Assembly: GCA_037042915.1 (NCBI GenBank)
Contig: CM073195.1
Coordinates: 2,852,001 to 2,916,000 of the forward strand
From: Auricularia sp. M13
Lineage: Eukaryota > Basidiomycota > Agaricomycetes > Auriculariales > Auriculariaceae
Reading direction: 5' to 3'
DNA: 64,000 bases
Under the pieces are notes generated by a model, which was not told the origin of the DNA, did no database searches, and worked only from the letters and a program-made list of their open reading frames with translations. Position 1 is the first letter of the stretch. Each line of letters opens with the position of its first letter. Of this stretch, positions 10,962 to 20,126 are shown piece by piece. Both the position numbers and the translations under genes were made by a program.

Positions 10962-12523
10962 ATGTCCAGCCGCCGCTCTCGTAAGACGGGACCCCCGAAG
11001 AACAGCAAGGGCAAGGCCAAGGCCAAGGCTGGTGGTCGTCGCGCGCGCGCTGTGGAGCCACCGCCTCCGCCCGTGGAGGAGCCCGTGCCCGTGGATCTCG
11101 CGGCCCTCGCTGAATACTGGAACGCTCCTGACGACCCGCCCGTGTTGGACTCTTCGCTTCCTTCGTCCTTCGTCTGCTGCCACGGCGACCAGCCGCGCCG
11201 TGACGCTCTCCTTGACGCCAACAAGTTCGTGCTATTCCTCACGGCCATTCGCACCGGCAAGAACGAGCATGAGATTCTCTCCCACTTCCCGGTACGTGGT
11301 ACGATATTGGAAGCGCGTTTATGCTGACGGTCTCGCAGATCGCTGGCTACGACGACGACTCGGAACCCGTGTGTTGCTTCATGTTGGCCGCGTACTGCGT
11401 CATCCCCTCCGAGTGCTACGAGGAGCTCGACGAGGAGCACCGCCCCGCCTTTATCTTCCTTGCGCGCCTCTTTCTGGCATACAAGTTCGCGGCCGGCGCT
11501 TGCCACAACGACCAGGGCCCTCGTCCCGCTCGCGCCTACAATCACTGGAAGCGGCAAGCGACTCGCCTCCTCGATCTCGGGGCGTACACTTTCGATTTCG
11601 GCTCTGCGCACCGCAACGCGCTGCTTACGATCCGCTCGCTGTACGGTAGCCTCGGCGTCGAGCTCGACGAGATGCCTTCCCGCTGCGCCAGTTCCCCGAG
11701 GAGAAGAAGCTCTCATGCTCTCGTTCTACCCGCACACGTCGACGACCATCATGTCCGCCTTCCTCTGCGAGTGGTGCCGCGGCTTAGGGGAAAGTCGCTC
11801 TCAAGTCGCGCCCAACTTCCAGTGGCGCAACTGCCTCCAGTGGGCGGACACGAAGGCCTGCTACGCCTGCTGGCGCAGCCACGGTTCGCGCGTCTGCTTC
11901 ACGCTCTGCGACGAGGAGGCCGAGCACACGCCCACGCCAGAGCCCGAGGACGGTGACGAGTACGTCGAGAGCGCCTCGGTTCGTCCTTCGTCTTTCCCGC
12001 GCCTCAATATTCCACTGATCACTTGTTGCAGAAGCGAAAGCGCGACTCGCCGCCGATCGCGGGTTCGTCCACGCTTTCTCCCCGCAAGCGCACGAAGACG
12101 GACTCGGACTTCAAGCCCGACATCCTCGCGCCGCCATTCCTGCGCGACGAGAAGTTCGTGCCGTACAGGGTGTCGCCCTCGTCTCAGGAGAACATCGCTC
12201 GCAACACAGGCTACCTCGACTTCGAGTTGCTGCTCAAGCACTTCTTCAAGCGCGACGAGGAGCTCGTCAACGCTCTCATGATGCCCTTCGCGTTCCTCAC
12301 GGAACACTCGACGCGCCTCAAGGCCCTCGAACTCGACTTGTCGGAGATCCGTGCCACCCTGCCCGGGTTCGCGCAGGAAATGAAGGAAATCCACGCGGCT
12401 CGCGCGGGAGCGCGCCATCGCCGCCGGCACTGAGGCTGATGCCGAAGGAGAGCTCGTCGACGAGCTCGCCCCCTTGGCGACCCCGAAGGTGCCCTCGCGT
12501 CCGATGAGCAAGGCTTCTTGAGT
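10962..12523 (+). CDS. Antisense accessory gene B of large Gypsy element: Cys-cluster protein
   Basis: Begins MSSRRSRKTGPPKNSKGKAK, a very basic N-terminus, followed by a Pro-rich linker, a helical region (AAYCVIPSECYEELDEEHR), and a cysteine cluster with spacing C-x2-C-x18-C-x8-C-x2-C-x7-C (from CEWC to SHGSRVC). After it come an acidic patch, a Lys/Arg-Ser-Pro patch (KRKRDSPP, SPRKRTK) and a helical tail. The order basic N-terminus, Cys cluster, KR/SP patch, helix matches the antisense gene of the two chromovirus copies although the families differ. Coding potential is in several blocks; the precise structure is not resolved. A nuclear, nucleic-acid-binding role is only inferred. Confidence 0.6.
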
Positions 12524-12792
12524 GTCCCGTAGGTAGCTTCTCGCGTTTCACATGTGGCGTCCCGTATGTCGTTCTCGCCGAATTGGCCTCCGCGCCCCTT
12601 TTTTGTACTCGTTTGCGACCAAAGTCGCCCGCAATCACATCGAACTTGTCTCGTCTTTGTTGTACAGAGTGAACTTGAAGTCTGAAACGCAAAAATGAGT
12701 GCAAAAAGGCTCCGGAACTACTTACTGAGTGTAACAAAAGTCGAAAATAAATATTTTTGCCGCGCCGAGAGTGTTGGCATGAATGAACTTCG

Positions 12793-15700
12793 TTAATTGT
12801 CGTTGGTCCCGGGGTCGGCGTCGAGCTCGGTTTCATCTTCTTCGTCGTCGACTGGTTGCGGCGCGTTCGCCCGCTCCCAAACGTATTGCGGCGTATTCTC
12901 CACGATTTGCTTGACGTTGTATCGCACATTTGCACGAGCGTGATAGAGGCGTACACGTGCTGCCGCAATTCGATCCACAATTACTGCCGAGTCGAGTTCC
13001 GCACAAATGTATGATCCTCCCGAATGTCTCCTGAGCACAATAAACGGCCCTAGCCATCTCGGTTTTGGTTTCCGATTGTGCTCTAGTTCGATTCTCGAGT
13101 TCTTGACCAGTACGAGCGTGCCTGGCGCAATGTTGTCCGGTGCTTTGAGTCCGTGATAGCTCTTGAGCATACGCTCAGCCGCTTTTGCGCGGAACTGCCG
13201 CACTCGTTCCCTCATCGCAGCAATGTCCTCGTCTCGTTTCTCCAGCTGGCGCGCCCGTGTTGCAATAAGCTCCTCCGTTGTCATCGGGGGTTGCATTGGC
13301 GGGACAAGCCAGGTCGCCTGTTCGAAATCGAGAGGGAGCACGGGCTCGCATCCATGTACCATTCGATACGGTGACATTCCGAGGTGCTTCTTTACCGTCA
13401 CGCGTTCCGCCCAGAAGACTGAGTGTGCCTTAGAGGCCCACTTCTGTGGTTCGGTACCACACGCCTTCATGAGTGATTCGCGCACATCAAAGTGCTTGCG
13501 CTCGACTATGCCATTTGCTCGCGAATTGTACGCCGATATGCGAATATGACGGATCCCGTGTTTCTCACTGAGATAATCGACTGCCTTTACGACGTCCGCG
13601 CCGTTATCGGTAGCGATTTCTGCGAGAACTCCCCAGCGGCAAAGTATCTCTTCGAAAATGAATCGCCCGAGAGTGACGCCAGTCACTTTCGCGAGGGCTC
13701 TCCATTCCGGGAAGCTGGCTGTCGCACATCTGCCCTGCACCAACGCCTTCTTGCCTTCGGACATTACCGACATGAGCATCACGTCAATGTGACACTTGAA
13801 GAATAGGCCGGGTACGAATGGCACCGTTTGCGGAATCCGCTGGTGCCCCAATTGGCGAATCTGGCACTGATGACAAGTGCGTAGATACCAGCGAATGTCC
13901 GTGTCCATATCGTGCCAGAAATACCGTTCTCGCACGTGTGCGCGAACCGGAAAGTATCCCTTGTGCCCAAGTTCGTCGTGCGCGAGCTTCATCTTCTCTA
14001 GTCGCTTGTCGTTGTCGAATACCACTGCCTTGTGCCTTCCGTCTTCGCTTCGCCGGTAGAGTACGTCGCCAAGTACGAAATACTGAGATGCCTTGCGTAC
14101 CAACGCGTGAAACTTGTCGCGCGGCATATTCGGGTCGCGGTCGCCCGACTGTAGGAACTTGAAGATGGTCGGTAGCTCTTTGTCGCGTCGTCGTCCTTTT
14201 GCGCCTCTAGGAATCTTGACTTCTCCTTCGGGTTCTGTTGCTATTTCCCGAATTCGAGTTTCCGCGTTCGCCTCTTGCATTGGCTCTTGCGATTGCTCCT
14301 TTTCGCGTTCGGGACTTGCGGGACGTCCTTCTTGCTGCTCTTGTTCGTCCTCCTCGCCTGAGACGGATTCGTCGCCAGAATCTTCATTTTCGTCGTTTTC
14401 GCGCGCGTTTTTGTCGGAGTCTGACTCCTCTCCGCGGGGTACTTTGGATGGTTGCGTCCTCGCACCACTACGCAGCGTCGCGTATACGTCGAAAATGAAG
14501 ACTTCCTGTTGATGACGTGGCCGCTGGGGCATGTTGAGCTGAATTCCCAACGCCTTTGCGAGTCGCGGAGTGCTCTCAAACACGTGATCGAAGACGGGTC
14601 TTCGCGCGTTTTCGAGTTCTATCGCAAATCCCAAAGCCTTGTCCAACCACTCGTCTGCATCGTCGGGCTCGTCCTCGTCTTCAGGTGCTGCCGGTCTTCG
14701 TGAAAGTCCGTCCGCTCCCGTGTGTTTCGTCGCAGGAACATGCACTATTCTCGGGTTGAACAACAAAACGCCCGCAATCCAACGGTTGATAGTCGCGTTG
14801 GGCTGCATGTCCGGGTTGTTGAGCATTCCCTTGATGTACTTCGCGTCGACTTCTACCACCAAGGAGTGTACGCCATAAATGTATGCGCGCACAGCCCTTA
14901 ATGATCGAAACAGCCCATGTAGTTCGAGTTTCGCCTGCGAATAGCGACTTTCGCGATCGTTCCACGTGATGGATCCATACCGCGATGGGTACCGCTTCTT
15001 GTCGTCGCCTAGTTGTAGCAGAATGTAGCCAACACCAATGACGGACGAGTCGACTGCGAGTATGACATCGTTGTATGACGCGTAGTCAATCGGCTTGAGT
15101 CCTGGGGCTTCCGTGACCAACTTCTTGAGCCGCTGCATCGCTGCATCGCACTCGGGAGTCCACTCGAACTCTGCGTCCTTCTTGGTGAGCTGGTACAGCG
15201 GCCGAGCCTCACGCGCGAAGTCTTTGATCCAGAGTTTCGATACGCCACACGTCCCCAGAAAAGCGCGCACATGTGTCACATTCTGCGGCGTCGGCCAGTC
15301 GAGTATCTTCTTGACGTTTCCCTTCTCAGGATGTCTCCCTTCGAAGTTGCAACGATACCCCACAATGACTGCCTCAGGCTGTGCAATGATTGCCTTCTTT
15401 CCCGAAACGGAAGCACCCGCCTTCTTCAAACGATGAAGGATCCGGTTTAGCGTCATCGCGTGTTCCCATACGTAACGCCGTATTCCCGGGTTGTCCGGAT
15501 GCGTCTGGTACGTCCCGTCGTCGTTTTTGTAGTACGACCGCGAGCCTTTCCCGACAACGTCGTCGATAAAGCAGTTCGCGAATCGCGGAATCTCGTCGAG
15601 CAGGATGAAGGTTACGTTTGCTTGCTGAATGGGAACTGAGTTCGTGTACCCCATTGGCAATCCAACATTCCGTAGTACCCCGACAGGTGTTTGAAACGCC

Positions 15701-17706
15701 GTCAGGTCACGGTAAGCCTCATCAATCAGTTGCTGGTCGTAAGATGAGAATAGGTCGAGTACCGACAATAGCGTAAATCCCGCGCACTCTTCCGAGAACT
15801 CATCAGGCTGGGGAATGAGACCCGCATCCCGAATGGTATGCTCGTTAAGCGGCTGCAAATCATGCACTATGCGAAGACTCTTGCCATCTTTCTTTACGAC
15901 GCAGAACCAACTGTTGCGATACGAGGAGTTGCACTCTTCATATACGCCGGCTTTGATCTTCTCCTTTAACAGCTCGATGAGACTGTCGCGAATAGAGGGT
16001 GGTATCGGCACATGACGTTTGGTCCATGGCACATGCGGAAGCACGGCGAGTTTGACAGGCGGGAAGTAGTCTGATCGAAAGCGACCTCGTTCCGCCTCCG
16101 TCCATGCAAACGCGGTTTCATTGGCAGCGACGATAGCTTTGAACAGCTTCTTTTCCTCGTCCCACAAATGCGCAGAGTCCTCAATCTTGAAGCCGGCCAT
16201 TCGTTCCGTCGTCATATATGCCGTGGGCACGAAATCCGCGGGTTTGGCGCCGATTACTGGCAAGGTCATCAGCGGATCAGACGGTCGTCGTCGTACTATC
16301 CGGTATTCCTCTGGCATCGGAGTGTTCTGCGGGTGTACCTTGAGTAACGCGGACTTGTAGGGCCTCCGTCCGAGTCCTGCCGCGTTCCCGGGTCGCTGTT
16401 TGTCTTCGCCCTTCGGCTGTCTCCGTTCCATCACGTTAAAGACAGTCGCGAAGATGCCAGTGTCAATGCCAGCCGGTTTGCGTGACGGAAACTCGAGTTC
16501 GCTGATGCCCATGGGAATGGCTTGCGGGTGCCGAAAGCTGCGCGCGTCACGTGACAATCGTAGCGGCGGTACCGTTTTGACTGGTCGTGGAGGCATTGCG
16601 AAGTGCGCGTTGTCGCCGATCGTCAGTGTTACCGTCATAGCGAAGTCTTCGTCGTGTTCCCACGTGTCTTCTTCCGTTCGCGGGACGACTCGGGTGCCAT
16701 CTTCATCGAGGAGAAAGATGTATGGTCTTGGCTGCGCAAACCGATTGTCCGAATCGAGCGTGTAGACCTCAATCGGAATGGTCGTGGATGTCATCGTAAT
16801 TGCGTGTTGCTGATCTTGAGGCTGATCGTCCGATTTGCCTTCCGTTTCCGGGTTAGGCAGATCCTCTATGAGCATTGTTTGGGCCGTCCCGTTTCCGTTG
16901 CCGTTTTGTCCCGTGAATCCAAAGCCGTAGAGATACCGGAGTCGGTTCTCGAGAAGTCGCTCGTCGGGATAAGCTTCTTGTACACCATCCCCTCCCTCAG
17001 AGGGGTCATCATTGGTCGGGGTGGTTAGTACACTTGCTTTACCTCTCTTGCGACCTCTGCGCGACCGTCGACGTCGCCGAGAGTTTTTGTCCTCCACAAC
17101 TTCTTCTATCTTCGCAGCCGTCTCCGGCTGCTGAAGAACCAAGGTACCCGCGTGTCCTGCCGCAATCCCGAGAACAAGAGCGCGAACCCAAGCGGGAACT
17201 AACTCTTTGGGAAGTGACATTAGCAGCGTGAACCCAAACATCGCAAGGATGACAGGGTCCTTGAACCTTTCGCGAACATCTTGCGAAACGCCCACAAGAC
17301 GATCATAGAAGAACAGGGGTTGTATATTGCGGAACGGAGAGGCGCGTTCTCTCCGCATCAAAAATCCTTGGACGAGTCTACAGTGCGCGCGAACGCGACA
17401 GCGCGGCGCGGTTTGGCGGATCCGGGAATAAGCACGGTCTTGTCCGTATTCGGGTCGGTGATTTTGAGCACCATTTCGGACGAAGGGCGGTACGAGATTT
17501 CGATCGAGGCGATTGCGCAGAAGGGTGTTCCGAGGATGAGACTGAATGGCGCGTTCGGGACGACGTGTATGGTGATGAAGAACTTGAGTCCTCCGATGAT
17601 GACTTCTTGGTCGACAATCGCGCCCAAGGTGCCGGCTACGTTGCCATTCGCGTCGCGCATGTTGGTTGACTTTTCCGAGTACACGGGTGAGCCAATCTTC
17701 CTCCAT
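12793..17706 (-). CDS. pol of large Gypsy element (RT, RNase H, integrase)
   Basis: A single open frame of 1,637 codons. The first ~110 codons overlap the protease frame. A hydrophobic stretch (VILAMFGFTLLMSLPKEL) and an Arg/Lys-rich patch precede the reverse transcriptase, whose catalytic box is CFIDDVVG near 15,560. RNase H follows (AVDSSVIGVGYILLQ), then a long acidic Glu/Asp/Ser/Arg linker at about 14,550-14,150, the integrase zinc region (GHKGYFP, then CHQCQ), and the D,D,E core (IDVMLMS, ATDNGADVV, NGIVERKH). No chromodomain was found; the C-terminus is acidic. Confidence 0.92.
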   Translation of the reverse strand: MEEDWLTRVLGKVNQHARREWQRSRHLGRDCRPRSHHRRTQVLHHHTRRPERAIQSHPRNTLLRNRLDRNLVPPFVRNGAQNHRPEYGQDRAYSRIRQTAPRCRVRAHCRLVQGFLMRRERASPFRNIQPLFFYDRLVGVSQDVRERFKDPVILAMFGFTLLMSLPKELVPAWVRALVLGIAAGHAGTLVLQQPETAAKIEEVVEDKNSRRRRRSRRGRKRGKASVLTTPTNDDPSEGGDGVQEAYPDERLLENRLRYLYGFGFTGQNGNGNGTAQTMLIEDLPNPETEGKSDDQPQDQQHAITMTSTTIPIEVYTLDSDNRFAQPRPYIFLLDEDGTRVVPRTEEDTWEHDEDFAMTVTLTIGDNAHFAMPPRPVKTVPPLRLSRDARSFRHPQAIPMGISELEFPSRKPAGIDTGIFATVFNVMERRQPKGEDKQRPGNAAGLGRRPYKSALLKVHPQNTPMPEEYRIVRRRPSDPLMTLPVIGAKPADFVPTAYMTTERMAGFKIEDSAHLWDEEKKLFKAIVAANETAFAWTEAERGRFRSDYFPPVKLAVLPHVPWTKRHVPIPPSIRDSLIELLKEKIKAGVYEECNSSYRNSWFCVVKKDGKSLRIVHDLQPLNEHTIRDAGLIPQPDEFSEECAGFTLLSVLDLFSSYDQQLIDEAYRDLTAFQTPVGVLRNVGLPMGYTNSVPIQQANVTFILLDEIPRFANCFIDDVVGKGSRSYYKNDDGTYQTHPDNPGIRRYVWEHAMTLNRILHRLKKAGASVSGKKAIIAQPEAVIVGYRCNFEGRHPEKGNVKKILDWPTPQNVTHVRAFLGTCGVSKLWIKDFAREARPLYQLTKKDAEFEWTPECDAAMQRLKKLVTEAPGLKPIDYASYNDVILAVDSSVIGVGYILLQLGDDKKRYPSRYGSITWNDRESRYSQAKLELHGLFRSLRAVRAYIYGVHSLVVEVDAKYIKGMLNNPDMQPNATINRWIAGVLLFNPRIVHVPATKHTGADGLSRRPAAPEDEDEPDDADEWLDKALGFAIELENARRPVFDHVFESTPRLAKALGIQLNMPQRPRHQQEVFIFDVYATLRSGARTQPSKVPRGEESDSDKNARENDENEDSGDESVSGEEDEQEQQEGRPASPEREKEQSQEPMQEANAETRIREIATEPEGEVKIPRGAKGRRRDKELPTIFKFLQSGDRDPNMPRDKFHALVRKASQYFVLGDVLYRRSEDGRHKAVVFDNDKRLEKMKLAHDELGHKGYFPVRAHVRERYFWHDMDTDIRWYLRTCHQCQIRQLGHQRIPQTVPFVPGLFFKCHIDVMLMSVMSEGKKALVQGRCATASFPEWRALAKVTGVTLGRFIFEEILCRWGVLAEIATDNGADVVKAVDYLSEKHGIRHIRISAYNSRANGIVERKHFDVRESLMKACGTEPQKWASKAHSVFWAERVTVKKHLGMSPYRMVHGCEPVLPLDFEQATWLVPPMQPPMTTEELIATRARQLEKRDEDIAAMRERVRQFRAKAAERMLKSYHGLKAPDNIAPGTLVLVKNSRIELEHNRKPKPRWLGPFIVLRRHSGGSYICAELDSAVIVDRIAAARVRLYHARANVRYNVKQIVENTPQYVWERANAPQPVDDEEDETELDADPGTNDN
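14431..14446 (-). other. Internal copy of the 16-nt sequence that abuts the 3' LTR
   Basis: TCCGCGGGGTACTTTG (+ strand) occurs here, between RNase H and integrase, and again at 9496-9511, directly touching the 3' LTR where the plus-strand primer tract belongs. The internal copy lies about 380 bp from the midpoint of the internal region. Retroviruses such as HIV duplicate the polypurine tract at their centre; whether this is analogous is open, since the sequence is not purine-rich. Confidence 0.4.
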
Positions 17707-18833
17707 ACGCGATCACTCATGCAGCAGATAGTCGACCCTGTGTCGATGATTGTCTCGATGGGGACTCCTTCGATGTCGGCGGTGATGACCATCAACGGTA
17801 GCGACTCGTGCGCCGCGAAGTCTCCCGAAGGCGTCCGCTGCAGCGATTGTTCCCACGCAACAACTTGAAACACGTCATTGACGTCGCCGTCGTCGCCGTC
17901 GTCCTGGTCGATGATATGTACCTCGCTTACAGGAGTTCGCCTCGTCGTAGTGTACTTCTGTGCCAAGCGGCGGATGTCTCCTGAAGTCGCGAGCAGTTCC
18001 CGAATCGTTGCCGTGATTGGAAGCTCGAGTACGCGCGTGAACAATTGTTCGGCCATCGAATCGTCAGTTGCGGGAGCCTTGTTACGAAATGTCACGCCGG
18101 CTTCTTCCATCTTGTCTGCGGCTTTCTTGGTCAGGTCGGCGTGTTTGCGAGCTACCTCGTCGAGTGGAATTGGGACCTGCAGATCGGCCGGCCTTTCTGG
18201 TGCGCGTTGAGGTGGAGCTTGTTGACTGACGGGAGTGCTAGCGCGAGCAGCTGCCGGGACGGGGAGGATTCCGGGTACCCGTTCCGTGTTCTTCTGCTGC
18301 GAGGCTGGCCCCCAGCGTCGCGCCGGAAGTTCTACACCATCAAACTTCTTATTGCTCGGTCGAAAGCGCCCAGTGGTCTCGTAGTTGTGCACTTGTTCGC
18401 GCATCATAAGAAACGCTTGGTACTCGCGTTCCTCGGGGAGCAACTGGTCGTCTTCGTAATCGACTGGGTCAACGTCGCCGTCCAACAGCATCACGGAATC
18501 GTAGTAGTGCGACCGTGCCTGAGCCTCCCAGTACTCGTCAATACGCTTGCGAATGGGCTTCTCGCGAGGACCCGGAATCATCAGTCCGCCTGGGAATACC
18601 ATCCTTCCCAATGGATCTTCCGTTATCTTTCCCGTATTCAGGTATTCCTGACGCATGGGGCATTGACGCATCATGTGTCCCGATTCGTCACAGAATAGAC
18701 AACGGTCGTGTCCAATCCGGGAGGTGGTATCACCCGTTCGGGGAGGACCAAATCTTCCCGCGGTATACCCGCTAGGGCCTGTTGCGTGCGTGTGATTATG
18801 CACTGGTCGAGCCGGGCCAAGTCGCGCTTCCAA
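17358..18833 (-). CDS. gag C-terminal part and protease of large Gypsy element
   Basis: 491 codons. It holds one CCHC zinc knuckle (CLFCDESGHMMRQC) near the start, a Pro/Ala-rich linker, and an aspartic protease with the DTGS active site (ETIIDTGSTICCMSDRVW) followed by the ILGTPF flap-type motif near the end. It overlaps the start of the pol frame by about 350 nt in another frame, so a frame change between protease and pol is implied, as is common in Ty3/Gypsy elements. Confidence 0.85.
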   Translation of the reverse strand: MEARLGPARPVHNHTHATGPSGYTAGRFGPPRTGDTTSRIGHDRCLFCDESGHMMRQCPMRQEYLNTGKITEDPLGRMVFPGGLMIPGPREKPIRKRIDEYWEAQARSHYYDSVMLLDGDVDPVDYEDDQLLPEEREYQAFLMMREQVHNYETTGRFRPSNKKFDGVELPARRWGPASQQKNTERVPGILPVPAAARASTPVSQQAPPQRAPERPADLQVPIPLDEVARKHADLTKKAADKMEEAGVTFRNKAPATDDSMAEQLFTRVLELPITATIRELLATSGDIRRLAQKYTTTRRTPVSEVHIIDQDDGDDGDVNDVFQVVAWEQSLQRTPSGDFAAHESLPLMVITADIEGVPIETIIDTGSTICCMSDRVWRKIGSPVYSEKSTNMRDANGNVAGTLGAIVDQEVIIGGLKFFITIHVVPNAPFSLILGTPFCAIASIEISYRPSSEMVLKITDPNTDKTVLIPGSAKPRRAVAFARTVDSSKDF

Positions 18834-18865
18834 CTTTTCCTCGATGAGCTGTGCGACACTCGCGA

Positions 18866-19693
18866 TCAGGCGATCATCGGGACCTTCGCGTTTGACGGCT
18901 GCCGGGGCTGCACCGACACTGAGACCTCGCGCGAATCAATTGCAATCGGCGAGTACGCGAGTTTAATCGCGCCCGGCATCTCAGCGATCGAGTTTTTTGC
19001 CAGGAAGCGAACCGCGTCCGCAATGTCATCAATCTCGAGTTCGTGATAGTGCTGGTCGGGAAACTTCCACTCAAGGCGTCTCTCGATACGCCCGCGTTCT
19101 TCTGCTGTAAAGGCCGACAGGTAGAGCTCTTGCTTTTGGTGCACGATGCCCTGACGCTGCAACGACTTTTGACAAGCGTTGAACTCTCGGGTATACCGAT
19201 TGACATCCTCGGGGGAGCGCAGCGAGCGTCCCTTCCAGGTATCTATCTTCTCCTTCAGCTCCTCGAACGTATACTCCTTGATGGTACCGTTCTCGGGATA
19301 CGCGCGCAACACTTGAGCCTTAAACTCTTCCCAGGTAGAGTTATCACCGAACTCTTCGAGTTGCATCCACTGATTGCGCGTGTCACGGTTGACATAATCA
19401 ACCACAACCTTCTTCCATCGGTCGGCTCCAATCGCGGCTAGTCGCGCCCGATTTTCGAACGTCTCGAGGAAGGTCCCGATCTTGTATGGGTCACCGTCAA
19501 ATCGCGGCGCGCCCTTCTCGTCTGGGTACGGGAGGGGAACGCGTGCTTGTTGAGCGGCTGGAGCTTGCTGGCCTGGAGGCACAGCGGGAAGGTTCTGTAC
19601 TGCACGCTGCATGAACGTGAACAGTAGGTTGCCGAAGGCCGCTTCCATTTCTGGATTGCCTGGCGGGTTGGGGGGGTTTCCGTCATCGTCCAT
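18866..19693 (-). CDS. gag (capsid domain) of large Gypsy element
   Basis: 275 codons starting MDDDGNPPNPPG. It contains a retrotransposon-gag capsid domain (FDGDPYKIGTFLETFENRAR, then WEEFKAQVLRAYPEN and a long helical stretch with YTREFNACQ). It lies upstream of the zinc-knuckle/protease frame. About 430 bp of leader separate its ATG from the 5' LTR; part of this leader is open in other frames and may hold an earlier gag start. Confidence 0.85.
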   Translation of the reverse strand: MDDDGNPPNPPGNPEMEAAFGNLLFTFMQRAVQNLPAVPPGQQAPAAQQARVPLPYPDEKGAPRFDGDPYKIGTFLETFENRARLAAIGADRWKKVVVDYVNRDTRNQWMQLEEFGDNSTWEEFKAQVLRAYPENGTIKEYTFEELKEKIDTWKGRSLRSPEDVNRYTREFNACQKSLQRQGIVHQKQELYLSAFTAEERGRIERRLEWKFPDQHYHELEIDDIADAVRFLAKNSIAEMPGAIKLAYSPIAIDSREVSVSVQPRQPSNAKVPMIA

Positions 19694-20102
19694 CTCTTGG
19701 AAGTACGGATGTTCTTCTGCGAGAGGTATGCGATTGACAGGTGATGGAGTGCGTGGTGCAAGTGAAGCAAATCGAGAACGACGGGGTGCGACGTCTTGAT
19801 CTGAATCTTCTCGCGAACGTGAGGAATGAAACTCGGGTTCCGACTCAGGGTCTCGTTCCGAGAGGGTGAGAGAAGAGAGGGAAGAAAGGGGGGAAAATGG
19901 TAAGGAAACCGATGTAGATGTATGGGGGTTCGCTTGCGTGAGTGATGATGTTGAGGCAACAGGAATGGTTGCTTGGCGAACACGAGAACGAGTTCGTGCG
20001 GCAGGACCAGGTGAAGCCGTCGCAATCTCGACGCAAGTAAGTGGTGGGGGTGTGTGAAAGGGATAAACAGGGAGCCTGAACCGTTTGTAAGACTAGTTCA
20101 AA

Positions 20103-20123
20103 GACTCCCTGCGGTGGTCACCA
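20103..20123 (-). other. tRNA-type primer-binding site of large Gypsy element
   Basis: Three bases inside the 5' LTR the minus strand reads TGGTGACCACCGCAGGGAG, beginning with the TGG that pairs with a tRNA CCA end. The matching tRNA 3' end would be ...GTGGTCACCA; the tRNA itself was not identified. No complementarity to the start of this LTR's own transcript was noticed, unlike the two self-priming families. Confidence 0.6.
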
Positions 20124-20126
20124 CTT

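Noticed and set aside
9854-11716. 620-codon minus-strand frame opposite accessory genes A and B
   Set aside because: Shadow frame; the + strand blocks have better codon use, TATA boxes and the cysteine cluster.
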